A stretch of DNA of 18,296 bases from positions 1 to 18,296 of the forward strand of contig JBBQYL010000094.1 in NCBI GenBank assembly GCA_038208735.1, written 5' to 3'. How positions within the stretch are numbered: the first letter of the stretch is position 1; the number at the start of each line of letters is the position of its first letter. The notes below the pieces were generated by a model, which searched no databases, had not been told where the DNA came from, and saw only the letters and a program-made list of their open reading frames with translations. The stretch comes from Scleromatobacter sp038208735. GTDB lineage: Bacteria > Pseudomonadota > Gammaproteobacteria > Burkholderiales > Burkholderiaceae_C. Below are positions 1-6,552 of the stretch, piece after piece. Made by a program: the position numbers and the translations under genes.

Positions 1-544
1 CCGGCGCCCGCGCCGTCGTGGGTGTTGGTGTCGCTGTTGGTGTTGGTGTTGGTGTTGGCGTAGGCGGCGGTGCGGCGTTGTCGCGGATCACGACGGACGG
101 CTCGACGACGGCCGTCGCCTCCGCCGCGTCGGCCACTACCTGGTTGGTCGCTGCGGCGGAAGCCCGGTCGGCCGGAGGCAGCGCCGCCGACGCGTCGGCG
201 TGCGCCAGCGCCACGTCGGTGGGCTCCAGCGTGGCCGTATGCGACGCGGTGGCGCGCGACGGCTCGGCCTCGGGCATGTACACCACCAGCGCGCCGGCCT
301 TGCGGCTGCCCGCGGGCGAGTCGCCGCCGGGCGCGGTGCCCACCACCAGGAACAGCAACAGGTGCAACAGCAGCGCCAGCACCACGCAGCGCTCGAGGCT
401 GGGCTGGCTCACGCCGGGCTGCGGCCAGGGCAGCCCCGCCACGCCGTCGAACGCCGAGCCACGCAGCGCGAGGCCGACCGGGGGCACCGGCGGGCGCTTG
501 CGGGCCAGGGCCCTGGCGAGGACGTAGCGAACGGGTCGGAGCAA
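1..544 (-). CDS. TonB-like single-span, proline-rich protein (partial, N-terminal part)
   Basis: An open minus-strand frame runs from an in-frame stop at 608-610 through the left edge, so the C-terminus is missing. I read about 181 residues from a TTG at 544; this start is uncertain because no convincing ribosome binding site precedes it. The order is a basic cytoplasmic stretch of about 55 residues (RALARKRPPVPP), a strongly hydrophobic helix (CVVLALLLHLLLFLVV), then an Ala/Pro-rich segment with acidic residues, ending in Pro-Thr repeats at the edge. This is the layout of TonB-type energy transducers: an inner-membrane anchor and a proline-rich periplasmic spacer. The diagnostic C-terminal TonB domain lies outside the window, so a different membrane-anchored protein is possible. 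It is divergent from the epoxide hydrolase gene. Confidence 0.5.
   Translation of the reverse strand, partial: MLRPVRYVLARALARKRPPVPPVGLALRGSAFDGVAGLPWPQPGVSQPSLERCVVLALLLHLLLFLVVGTAPGGDSPAGSRKAGALVVYMPEAEPSRATASHTATLEPTDVALAHADASAALPPADRASAAATNQVVADAAEATAVVEPSVVIRDNAAPPPTPTPTPTPTATPTPTTARAP
23..58. repeat. Hexanucleotide repeat (TGTTGG)n inside the TonB-like gene
   Basis: Six tandem 6-bp units: TGTTGG, one degenerate unit TGTCGC, then four perfect TGTTGG units. On the minus strand each perfect unit encodes Pro-Thr and the degenerate one Ala-Thr, so it forms the Pro-Thr spacer of the TonB-like protein. Because the unit is six bases, copy-number change would alter spacer length without shifting the frame. 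Confidence 0.85.
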
Positions 545-728
545 GCTGGAGGATCCGGGGAAGGTCGAACGGGAGCTCGACAGCGGCGATGCGAACGCTC
601 CCGATCCTTATCGTAGTCGCAACCCATGGCGCCTCGCCGAACGGGTGGCTTGATCGCCAACGCGCACCGTCGAGATCGTGACGAACTTGCGGAGCCGGCG
701 GTCAAGCGCCGAGGGCCACAATGGCCCG
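545..728. other. Divergent intergenic region, no feature resolved
   Basis: This 184-bp gap between the TonB-like gene and the epoxide hydrolase gene should hold the promoters of both. I could not find a convincing -35/-10 pair on either strand. The hydrolase frame is open upstream to a GTG at 678, but the extra 17 residues do not resemble the family N-terminus. Confidence 0.4.
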
Positions 729-1592
729 ATGAAGACGCCCGTCGAATCGATCTCCGTCGCGGCCAACGGCCTGCGATTCCACGCGCTGGCGGCCGGCCCC
801 GCCGCCGGGCCGCTGGTGATGCTGCTGCACGGCTTTCCCGAGACCTCGCACGGCTGGCGCCACCAGATTCCGGCGCTGGCCGAGGCGGGGTATTGCGTGG
901 TGGCGCCCGACCAGCGCGGCATCGGCGGCAGCAGCAAGCCCCCCGGCGTCGCCGCCTACCGCATCGACCATCTGGCCGCCGACATCGTCGCCATGGTGCG
1001 CGCCCTCGGCCGCGAGAGCGCGCAGGTGGTCGGCCACGACTGGGGCGGCGCCGTCACGTGGACGCTGGCGCTGCACCATGCCGACGTGATCGAGCGCGTG
1101 GCCATCCTCGACGCGCCGCATCCGGTGGCGTTCTCCGCGTGGATGCGGGCCCATGCGTCGCAGCGCCGCAAGAGCTGGTACATGGCGTTCTTCCAGCTGC
1201 CGTGGCTGCCCGAATTCATGCTGCGCGCCAACGGCTTCCGGCTGCTCGCGAAGGCGCTGGTGCAATCCAGCCGCCCTGGCACCTTCACGCCCGACGACCT
1301 GGCCGCCTACCGCCGTGCCTGGGCGCAGCCCGGCGCGCTCACCGGCATGCTCAACTGGTACCGCGGACTGCGCCTGCGCAGCGGCCTGCCCTCCGGCCAC
1401 ACGCGCGTGGCCATCCCCGTGCGCCTGATGTGGGGCGACCGCGACGCGGCGCTGGAATCGGGCATGGCCGAGGCCTCGATCGCGTATTGCGACGCCGGCG
1501 AGGTGATCCACTTTCCGGAGGCCACGCACTGGCTGCCGGCCGAGGAGCCGGCGCGCGTCAACGCGTTGCTGCTGGAGTTCCTTCGCCGCTGA
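729..1592 (+). CDS. Alpha/beta hydrolase, soluble epoxide hydrolase type
   Basis: This 287-aa cytoplasmic enzyme has the hallmarks of alpha/beta-fold epoxide hydrolases, which open epoxides to diols through an ester on an active-site Asp. Visible motifs are the oxyanion-hole HGFPE at 34-38, the nucleophile elbow GHDWGG with Asp104, candidate cap tyrosines Tyr151 (SWYMAFF) and Tyr211 (LNWYRG), the acid in WGDRD (237-239), and catalytic His267 in ATHW. An Asp nucleophile followed by Trp is shared with haloalkane dehalogenases; the two cap tyrosines favour epoxide hydrolase. The native substrate cannot be told from sequence. I chose ATG 729 because the family N-terminus begins there; a GTG at 678 is in frame but adds unrelated sequence. 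Its stop lies 4 bp from the stop of the convergent GIDE gene. Confidence 0.88.
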   Translation: MKTPVESISVAANGLRFHALAAGPAAGPLVMLLHGFPETSHGWRHQIPALAEAGYCVVAPDQRGIGGSSKPPGVAAYRIDHLAADIVAMVRALGRESAQVVGHDWGGAVTWTLALHHADVIERVAILDAPHPVAFSAWMRAHASQRRKSWYMAFFQLPWLPEFMLRANGFRLLAKALVQSSRPGTFTPDDLAAYRRAWAQPGALTGMLNWYRGLRLRSGLPSGHTRVAIPVRLMWGDRDAALESGMAEASIAYCDAGEVIHFPEATHWLPAEEPARVNALLLEFLRR

Positions 1593-1596
1593 GGCC

Positions 1597-2532
1597 TCAG
1601 CCCGGCACGATCATCGACCACGCCGCCAGCGACGACGACACCACCAGCACCAGGCAGTCCACCACGGCCAGCATGCCGTAGACGCCGCCCTCGCCTTCGT
1701 CGGTGCCGATGCGGATGGAGATCGGCTGGCCGGCTCCGGCCGCGGCGATCACCGGCAGCGGCAGGCCCACGCGCACGAGCGGCGGCGCGGTGACGTAGGC
1801 CGCGCCGGCCTGGGCCGCCGAGCGGAGGTCACGAAACGGGAGCGGATCGCCGCTGCGGAGGGTGGCCTGCGACGCCTCGGTGCGCGCCACCAGCGTGGCC
1901 GTCTCGGCCTGCAGCGCCAGCGATTCCGGCGACGCGGCCACGAGGCGGCCCACCACATGGATGCGATCGCCGTTGCGCAGCAGTCGCTCGCTGGCCTGCG
2001 GATCGCGGGTGCCGGCGATGTCGGCGCGGCCCTGCAGGCCCGAGCGCGTGGCCGTGAGCGGCACCGGCCCCTGCCCGGTGACCTCCGCGCCGACCGGCAG
2101 CACGATGCACTCGCCGCTCTCGTCCACCAGCAGGAAGGGCCGGACGCTGTCGCGCGCGTCGAGATGGCCGGCGAACTGCCTGGCATGCCTGAACCACAGG
2201 CACAGCTCGCCGTCGGGCGAGATCAGCGGCACGGCGTCGTGCAAGGCGCGGGCGCGTCCGCGCAAGGCCACCAGGCCGGCAAGCTGGCCCGCCTGCGCCA
2301 GCGCGACGGCCTCGGCCACCGGCAGCGTGGACGCCGTGCGCAGTTGTCGCGCCGTCCACCAGGCCACCGCGGTGCCCAGCGCCGCCACCACCGCCAGGAT
2401 GCTGCGCGCGACCACCGATCGGGCGACGTCGGCCTCGCCCTGGGCCGCGGCCCAGACGAAGAACGCGACGCCGATCACCGGCGCGGCGCCGACCAGCAGT
2501 CGCCACTTGGACTCGTGCGTCGTCACCGCCAT
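1597..2532 (-). CDS. GIDE-domain membrane protein (MUL1/MULAN-like, no RING)
   Basis: This 311-aa protein has two N-terminal hydrophobic helices (about 11-30 and 43-60), a soluble middle region, and a third hydrophobic segment at the C-terminus (about 286-306). The middle matches the GIDE pattern known from eukaryotic mitochondrial MUL1/MULAN: LISPDGELCLWFRH (103-116), RPFLLVDESGECIVLP (131-146) and ERLLRNGDRIHVVGRL (182-197). In eukaryotes GIDE precedes a RING E3 domain; here there is no Cys/His-rich RING, as in other bacterial members, whose role is not established. The frame is open from 2652, but ATG 2532 is preceded by GGGAG at a suitable distance and the upstream 40 residues look like untranslated sequence. 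It is separated by 209 bp from the upstream secreted-protein gene, so it may have its own promoter. Confidence 0.72.
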   Translation of the reverse strand: MAVTTHESKWRLLVGAAPVIGVAFFVWAAAQGEADVARSVVARSILAVVAALGTAVAWWTARQLRTASTLPVAEAVALAQAGQLAGLVALRGRARALHDAVPLISPDGELCLWFRHARQFAGHLDARDSVRPFLLVDESGECIVLPVGAEVTGQGPVPLTATRSGLQGRADIAGTRDPQASERLLRNGDRIHVVGRLVAASPESLALQAETATLVARTEASQATLRSGDPLPFRDLRSAAQAGAAYVTAPPLVRVGLPLPVIAAAGAGQPISIRIGTDEGEGGVYGMLAVVDCLVLVVSSSLAAWSMIVPG

Positions 2533-2660
2533 CGCGCCACTCCCCGCAGGTGGAGGTTTGCCAGACGTCGGATCTTGAGCGGGGGGGCGGCGCGCGGCCA
2601 TCCCGCAGATCGCATTGGGTCGACCTGCGAACGGTCGAACCGGCGTCTCCACCGGCGTGG

Positions 2661-2682
2661 ATCCTGCGACTTCGCGCAGGAT
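2661..2682. repeat. REP-like hairpin, copy 1
   Basis: A perfect 8-bp stem, ATCCTGCG and CGCAGGAT, surrounds the 6-nt loop ACTTCG. It lies between the stop of the secreted-protein gene and the start of the GIDE gene. The core GCGACTTCGCGCAGGA recurs with one mismatch 49 bp away. Short palindromes with an ACTTCGC core are common dispersed intergenic elements in many bacteria; assignment to such a family here is inference. Confidence 0.6.
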
Positions 2683-2710
2683 GACTGGATCTATCAGGCA
2701 CGCCCGTCGA

Positions 2711-2730
2711 TCGGGCGACTTCGCTCAGGA
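2711..2730. repeat. REP-like hairpin, copy 2 (imperfect)
   Basis: The second copy has the core GCGACTTCGCTCAGGA (2715-2730), 15 of 16 bases identical to 2666-2681. Its left arm has diverged (TCGGGCG), so the stem is interrupted. It ends 11 bp beyond the stop of the secreted-protein gene, where it could act on mRNA 3' ends. Confidence 0.5.
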
Positions 2731-2741
2731 GACGCGCATCG

Positions 2742-3167
2742 TCAGGGCCGCAGCGTGCCGTCGGCCACCTTCTTGCCGTCCTCGAACGCCTCGAAGGACA
2801 GCCCGTTGTCGTAGAGCTGCCAGGGCGTGGTGCACAGGATCGTGCCGGTGGCGGTCTCGCCGCGCTGCAGCACCTGGCCGGCCTTGGGCAGATGGAACGC
2901 GCAGGTGTGCGGGTCGGTCTGGCCCGCGAAGCGGAACTGCGGCGACCAGCCGTCGGTGACGGCGCCGTCGCGGCGCACCGTCAGCGTGGCCGGCACCGCG
3001 TGGTGCGTCGTGAACTTCATCGTGCGCACCGCGGTGGGCGCGCTGGCGGCACTGGCCGGGTGGGCGTCGGTGATGGCTTGCTGCTCGGTCGCGTGCGCGG
3101 CCGTCGCGAGTGCCAGCGCGCCCGTCGATGCGAGCGTGGCCCGGCGCAGGGAGGAGGCGAAGGTCAT
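2742..3167 (-). CDS. Small secreted protein resembling EF-Tu domain III
   Basis: This 141-aa protein begins with a typical Sec signal peptide (SLRRATLASTGALALATAAHA, probable cleavage after Ala26), so the mature form is about 115 residues and periplasmic or secreted. After an Ala/Pro-rich linker the mature part reads GWSPQFRF (73-80), HLPKAGQVLQRGET (92-105) and GLSFEAFEDGKKVADGTL (122-139). From memory, these line up in order and with near-equal spacing with GYRPQFYF, the LPEG...VMPGDN turn and GLRFAIREGGRTVGAGVV of bacterial EF-Tu domain III, a beta barrel. No GTPase domain is present. Two cysteines (89 and 112), absent from those EF-Tu positions, could form a disulfide in the periplasm. 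ATG 3167 is supported by the signal peptide and a GGA 7-9 bases upstream. The function is unknown. Confidence 0.7.
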   Translation of the reverse strand: MTFASSLRRATLASTGALALATAAHATEQQAITDAHPASAASAPTAVRTMKFTTHHAVPATLTVRRDGAVTDGWSPQFRFAGQTDPHTCAFHLPKAGQVLQRGETATGTILCTTPWQLYDNGLSFEAFEDGKKVADGTLRP

Positions 3168-3247
3168 GGTGGTTCCGTCGAGGTGAAGCGACTCGTGTCG
3201 CGATCCAGCCCGACGGCAAACGGTGGGCCTGCCGCCGCGTCGCGGAA

Positions 3248-3532
3248 TCAGCGGTCCGGCATCACATCGTCGATCATCGAGGTGGTGTTCAGCGCGTGCT
3301 GCGCCACCTGCTCGATGCTCATGCCGATCACCGACAGCGGGTACGTGCCCGACACGACGCGGTCGTACCAGATCTCGGTCGCCACGGCCTCGGGTGGCAT
3401 GCCCTCCACCGCCGCGACCAGGCATTCGACGATGGACTCCAGGCCGTCGTCGGCGTACATCTCTTCGGATTCGTAGCTCACGCGGTAGCCGAACGAGTCG
3501 GCTTCGCGGTCGATGTCGATGCGCACGATCAT
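3248..3532 (-). CDS. Hypothetical 94-aa protein coupled to ABC exporter
   Basis: I do not recognise the family. The protein is small, acidic and probably cytoplasmic (MIVRIDIDRE start, no signal peptide, no membrane segment). An N-terminal part with alternating charged and hydrophobic residues (VRIDIDREADSFGYRVSYES) suggests beta strands, followed by a helical part around the segment EEMYADDGLESIVECLVAAV. The ATG at 3532 overlaps the stop of the ABC transporter gene in an ATGA arrangement, and AAGGAG lies 6-7 bases upstream, inside the end of the transporter gene. This points to translational coupling and a real gene. The frame could start 13 residues earlier at 3571, but that start has weaker support. 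Eighty bases separate it from the next gene downstream. Confidence 0.7.
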   Translation of the reverse strand: MIVRIDIDREADSFGYRVSYESEEMYADDGLESIVECLVAAVEGMPPEAVATEIWYDRVVSGTYPLSVIGMSIEQVAQHALNTTSMIDDVMPDR

Positions 3533-5376
3533 GATGGCTCCTTGGCGCGTTCGCCGGTCTGCAGGCGCCACAGCGCCGCGTAGAGGCCGCCGCGGGCGAC
3601 CAGTTCGTCATGGGTGCCCGACTCCGCGATGCGGCCGGCCTCCATCACATGGATGCGATGCGCCTGCCGCACGGTGGACAGGCGATGCGCGATGAGGATG
3701 CTGGTGCGGCCCTGAACCAGCTTGTCGAGCGAGCGCTGGATGGCGGCCTCGGTCTCGTTGTCGATGGCCGACGTGGCCTCGTCGAGGATCAGGATGGGCG
3801 GGTTCTTGAGGATCGCGCGGGCCAGCGCGAGCCGCTGGCGCTGGCCGCCCGACAGCTTCATGCCGCGCTCGCCCACCGGCGTGCGATAGCCCTGCGGCAG
3901 CGCGCGGATGAACTCGTGGGCCTCGGCCGCCTGCGCGGCGCGCACGACGTCGGCCTCCGACGCGTCGCTCAGGCCATACGCGATGTTCTCGGCCACCGTG
4001 CCGTCGGTGAGGAAGCTGTCCTGCGACACATAGCCGATGGCGCGTCTCAGGTCCTGCAGGTCGAGCGTGCCGATGTCGATGCCGTCGAGGCGGATGCTGC
4101 CCGGTACGGTGTCGTAGTAGCGCAGCAGCAGCTTGATCAGCGTGCTCTTGCCGCTGCCGGTGCTGCCGACGAAGGCCACGGTCTCGCCGGCGGCGATGCG
4201 CAGCGAGATCCCGTCCAGCGCGGGCCGCACCGTGCCCGAGGCGAGCGCGCCCGCGAAGGCGACGACGTCACCGCCCACCGGCGACGAGTGGTACGCATGG
4301 CGCAGGTCGTCGAACACGAGCTCCCCGCGCACTTCCGCGCGCGGCAGCGCGCGTCCGGCGTAGGGAATCGCGATGGGCGTCTGCAGCAGGTTCATCACGC
4401 GGTCGATGGAGGCCATCGACCGCTGGTACAGGTCGGTCATCTCGGCCAGGCGGGTGAGCGGCCACAGCAGGCGCTGCGTCAGGTAGACCAGCGCGGAGTA
4501 GCTGCCCACGCCCAGCGCGCCGTCCAGCGTCATCAGGCCGCCGTAAAGCATGGTGACGCTGAAGCCGGCGAGGATGGCGATGCGGATCACCGGCGTGATG
4601 GCCGCCGACAGCCGGATCGCCTCGCGGTTGCGCTCGCGATAGGCGATGGACGCCTGCGCGATGTGCCCGGCCTCGAAGTCCTCCGCGGTGTAGGCCTTGA
4701 TGGTGGCGATGCCCTGCAGGTTGTTGTTCAGCCGCGTGGCCATCGCGCCGGCGGCCTCGCGCATGGCCGTGTAGCGCGTGGCGAGCTTGCGCTGGAACCA
4801 GAACGCGCCGTACAGGATCAGCGGCACGGGAATGAGTGCCAGCGTCGCCAGCCTGGCCGTCAGCGCGAAGAACACGCCGCCCACCATCAGCGAGCCGACG
4901 AACACCTGGATCAGGTCGTTGACGCCGCCGTTGAGGAAGCGCTCCATCTGGTTGACGTCCTCGTTGAGCACCGCCAGCAGGTTGCCGCTGCGGTTGCGCT
5001 CGAAGTACGCCATCTCCAGCCGCTGCACGTGGGTGTAGGCCTCCATGCGCACCTCGTGCTGCAGGCTTTGCGCCAGGCCGCGCCACTTCAGTTCGTACAG
5101 GTATTCGAAGAACGACTCGCCCAGCCAGATCACGATGGTGAGCACGGTCAGCAGCACCAGTTGCTGCTTCGGGTCGACGATGCCCAGCCGCGCCACGAAG
5201 GAAGTCCTGCGATTGACGACGACGTCCACCGCGATGCCGATCAGCAGCTCCGGCAGCACGTCGAAGAACTTGTTCAGCACCGAGTAGACGGTGGCCAGGA
5301 TCATGTCGCGCCGGTAGCCGCGGGCATGCGCCAGCAGGCGGCGAAGAGGATGGACGTGGACAGCGGTGTTCGACAT
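3529..5376 (-). CDS. ABC exporter half-transporter (membrane and ATPase domains fused)
   Basis: This 615-aa protein has the layout of type IV ABC exporters (lipid, drug or peptide exporters such as MsbA). Residues 1-330 hold about six hydrophobic segments (around 25-50, 72-92, 155-180, 180-195, 260-282, 288-305), and 350-610 form the nucleotide-binding domain. Visible motifs are Walker A GSTGSGKST (404-412), Q-loop Gln452, signature LSGGQ (508-512), Walker B ILILDE (528-533) with catalytic Glu533, and H-loop His564. It should dimerise in the inner membrane; the substrate cannot be predicted. An unusual loop of about 20 residues (roughly 364-385, SSPVGGDVVAF...) is inserted between the first strand of the ATPase domain and the conserved LDGISL strand. 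The start faces DUF1697 across 50 bp, and the stop overlaps the next gene. Confidence 0.93.
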   Translation of the reverse strand: MSNTAVHVHPLRRLLAHARGYRRDMILATVYSVLNKFFDVLPELLIGIAVDVVVNRRTSFVARLGIVDPKQQLVLLTVLTIVIWLGESFFEYLYELKWRGLAQSLQHEVRMEAYTHVQRLEMAYFERNRSGNLLAVLNEDVNQMERFLNGGVNDLIQVFVGSLMVGGVFFALTARLATLALIPVPLILYGAFWFQRKLATRYTAMREAAGAMATRLNNNLQGIATIKAYTAEDFEAGHIAQASIAYRERNREAIRLSAAITPVIRIAILAGFSVTMLYGGLMTLDGALGVGSYSALVYLTQRLLWPLTRLAEMTDLYQRSMASIDRVMNLLQTPIAIPYAGRALPRAEVRGELVFDDLRHAYHSSPVGGDVVAFAGALASGTVRPALDGISLRIAAGETVAFVGSTGSGKSTLIKLLLRYYDTVPGSIRLDGIDIGTLDLQDLRRAIGYVSQDSFLTDGTVAENIAYGLSDASEADVVRAAQAAEAHEFIRALPQGYRTPVGERGMKLSGGQRQRLALARAILKNPPILILDEATSAIDNETEAAIQRSLDKLVQGRTSILIAHRLSTVRQAHRIHVMEAGRIAESGTHDELVARGGLYAALWRLQTGERAKEPS

Positions 5377-5390
5377 GGGCGACGAAGTGT

Positions 5391-5414
5391 ACCGACCCCG
5401 TCGCGCGGGTCGGT
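5391..5414. promoter_or_regulatory. Perfect 8-bp inverted repeat in a divergent promoter gap
   Basis: ACCGACCC and GGGTCGGT form a perfect inverted repeat with an 8-bp spacer (CGTCGCGC). It occupies about half of the 50-bp gap between the divergent ABC exporter and DUF1697 genes. The dyad geometry fits a dimeric regulator's operator; an RNA hairpin in either leader is the alternative. Confidence 0.5.
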
Positions 5415-5426
5415 GAGAATGCCGGC

Positions 5427-5966
5427 ATGAAGCGCCACATCGCCCTCCTCCGCGGCATCAACGTCGGCAAGGCCAAGCGGGTCGCCATGGCCGACCTGCG
5501 CGCGCTGATGGAAGACCTCGGCTTCTCCAACGTGCGCACGCTGCTGAACAGCGGCAACGCGGTGTTCGACGCCAAGGCCGGAACCGCCGACGCCCACGCG
5601 AAGCGCCTGCGCGCCGCGATCCTCGAGCGCGCCGGCGTCGACTGCGAGGTGATCGTCAAGACCGCCGCCGACCTCGCCGCCGCCATCGCCGAACACCCGC
5701 TGCGCCATCACGCCAACGACGACGCCCGGATGCTGGTGATGTTCACGCAAACGGCGGCCACGCTGGCGGAGCTCAAGACGCTGGAGGCCGGCGACTGGTC
5801 GCCCGAGGCTTTCGCGATGGGCGCGCATGCGGCGTGGCTGTGGTGCGCCGACGGCGTCATCGAGAGCCGCATGGCGAAGGCGGTGGGCAAGGTGTTGAAG
5901 GAGCGGGGGACCGCGCGGAACTGGGCGACCGTGGAGAAGTTGCAGGCGATGGTGGGGGCGGAGTAG
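5427..5966 (+). CDS. DUF1697 domain protein
   Basis: The 179-aa protein matches the DUF1697 family in length and sequence: IALLRGINVG near the start (5-14), the LNSGNAVF motif (about 40-47), and a C-terminal basic segment around ESRMAKAVGKVLKERGTARNWATVEKL. It is cytoplasmic with no signal or membrane segment. The family is widespread and its biochemical role is not established. It starts 50 bp from the divergent ABC gene and ends 40 bp before the antidote gene on the same strand, so the two may be co-transcribed. Confidence 0.87.
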   Translation: MKRHIALLRGINVGKAKRVAMADLRALMEDLGFSNVRTLLNSGNAVFDAKAGTADAHAKRLRAAILERAGVDCEVIVKTAADLAAAIAEHPLRHHANDDARMLVMFTQTAATLAELKTLEAGDWSPEAFAMGAHAAWLWCADGVIESRMAKAVGKVLKERGTARNWATVEKLQAMVGAE

Positions 5967-6006
5967 CGAAACCTGATGCTCGATCGCTTGCTTCAGGAGC
6001 AGCGAC

Positions 6007-6552
6007 ATGGCCAACGAACTACCGTCGAAACGCGGCAAGACCAAGACGATTGCCGACGATGTGTCGGCGCAACTGCGCACACCGGAAGAGAGGGCCGCCT
6101 ACCTCGATGCATGGCTCGTCGAGGCTCCCGAAGATGCCGCAGGCATCGCCCGGGCCCTGGGTGATATTGCTCGAGCCAAGGGAATGACCCAGGTCGCGCG
6201 AGACACGGGACTCAGCCGCGAAAGCCTCTACAAGGCGCTCGGCCAGAACGGCAATCCGAGCTTCGCGACCATCTTGAAGGTGGCGCGCGCTTTGGGTGTC
6301 CAGCTGCACGCTCAACCTGTTCGATGTCGTGCGGAAGTCGGATACCGGCGGTGCGAGTCATGGCAGCCAGCACGCCTCGCGATCTGCGGCGATTGCTTCG
6401 ACCGGCAAGACCTGAGCTCGGCCTTCCAGGCCGCGGATGGCAAAGCGGCCGCTTCGAAGCAGGCTGCCATACTTGCCGCCAGCGGACGTCTCGATCCGCC
6501 GTGCATCTCTCAGCATCGCTTCGCGACCACCCCACCAAAGGAACGAACATGA
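6007..6552 (+). CDS. Xre-family addiction-module antidote with an extended C-terminus
   Basis: Residues 20-105 match the family of putative addiction-module antidotes (HI1420-like): RAAYLDAWLVEAPEDAAGIARAL, then a helix-turn-helix (IARAKGMTQVARDTGLSRES) and the characteristic GNPSFATILKVARALGVQL ending near residue 105. Members usually stop about there, at roughly 100 residues. Here the frame continues another 76 residues of Cys/Arg-rich sequence with no family match, ending in TGA at 6550-6552, which overlaps the ATG of the next gene. Expected function is autorepression and neutralising a RelE/HigB-like toxin. That toxin normally lies just upstream; here DUF1697 occupies the place and no toxin is in the window. 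AGGAG 8 bases upstream supports ATG 6007. A frameshift near 6310 or a lost stop could explain the extension. Confidence 0.8.
   Translation: MANELPSKRGKTKTIADDVSAQLRTPEERAAYLDAWLVEAPEDAAGIARALGDIARAKGMTQVARDTGLSRESLYKALGQNGNPSFATILKVARALGVQLHAQPVRCRAEVGYRRCESWQPARLAICGDCFDRQDLSSAFQAADGKAAASKQAAILAASGRLDPPCISQHRFATTPPKERT

Noticed and set aside
23..58. CRISPR-like or phase-variation repeat
   Set aside because: Units are 6 bp with no spacers and are a multiple of three, so this is neither a CRISPR nor an on/off frame switch.
2742..3611. Longer 289-codon version of the secreted protein
   Set aside because: The part upstream of 3167 is out of frame with the coupled 94-aa gene, and the signal peptide begins at 3167.
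3610..5430. Plus-strand open frame of 606 codons
   Set aside because: It is exactly opposite the ABC exporter, whose motifs are complete; composition is the usual GC-rich antisense pattern.
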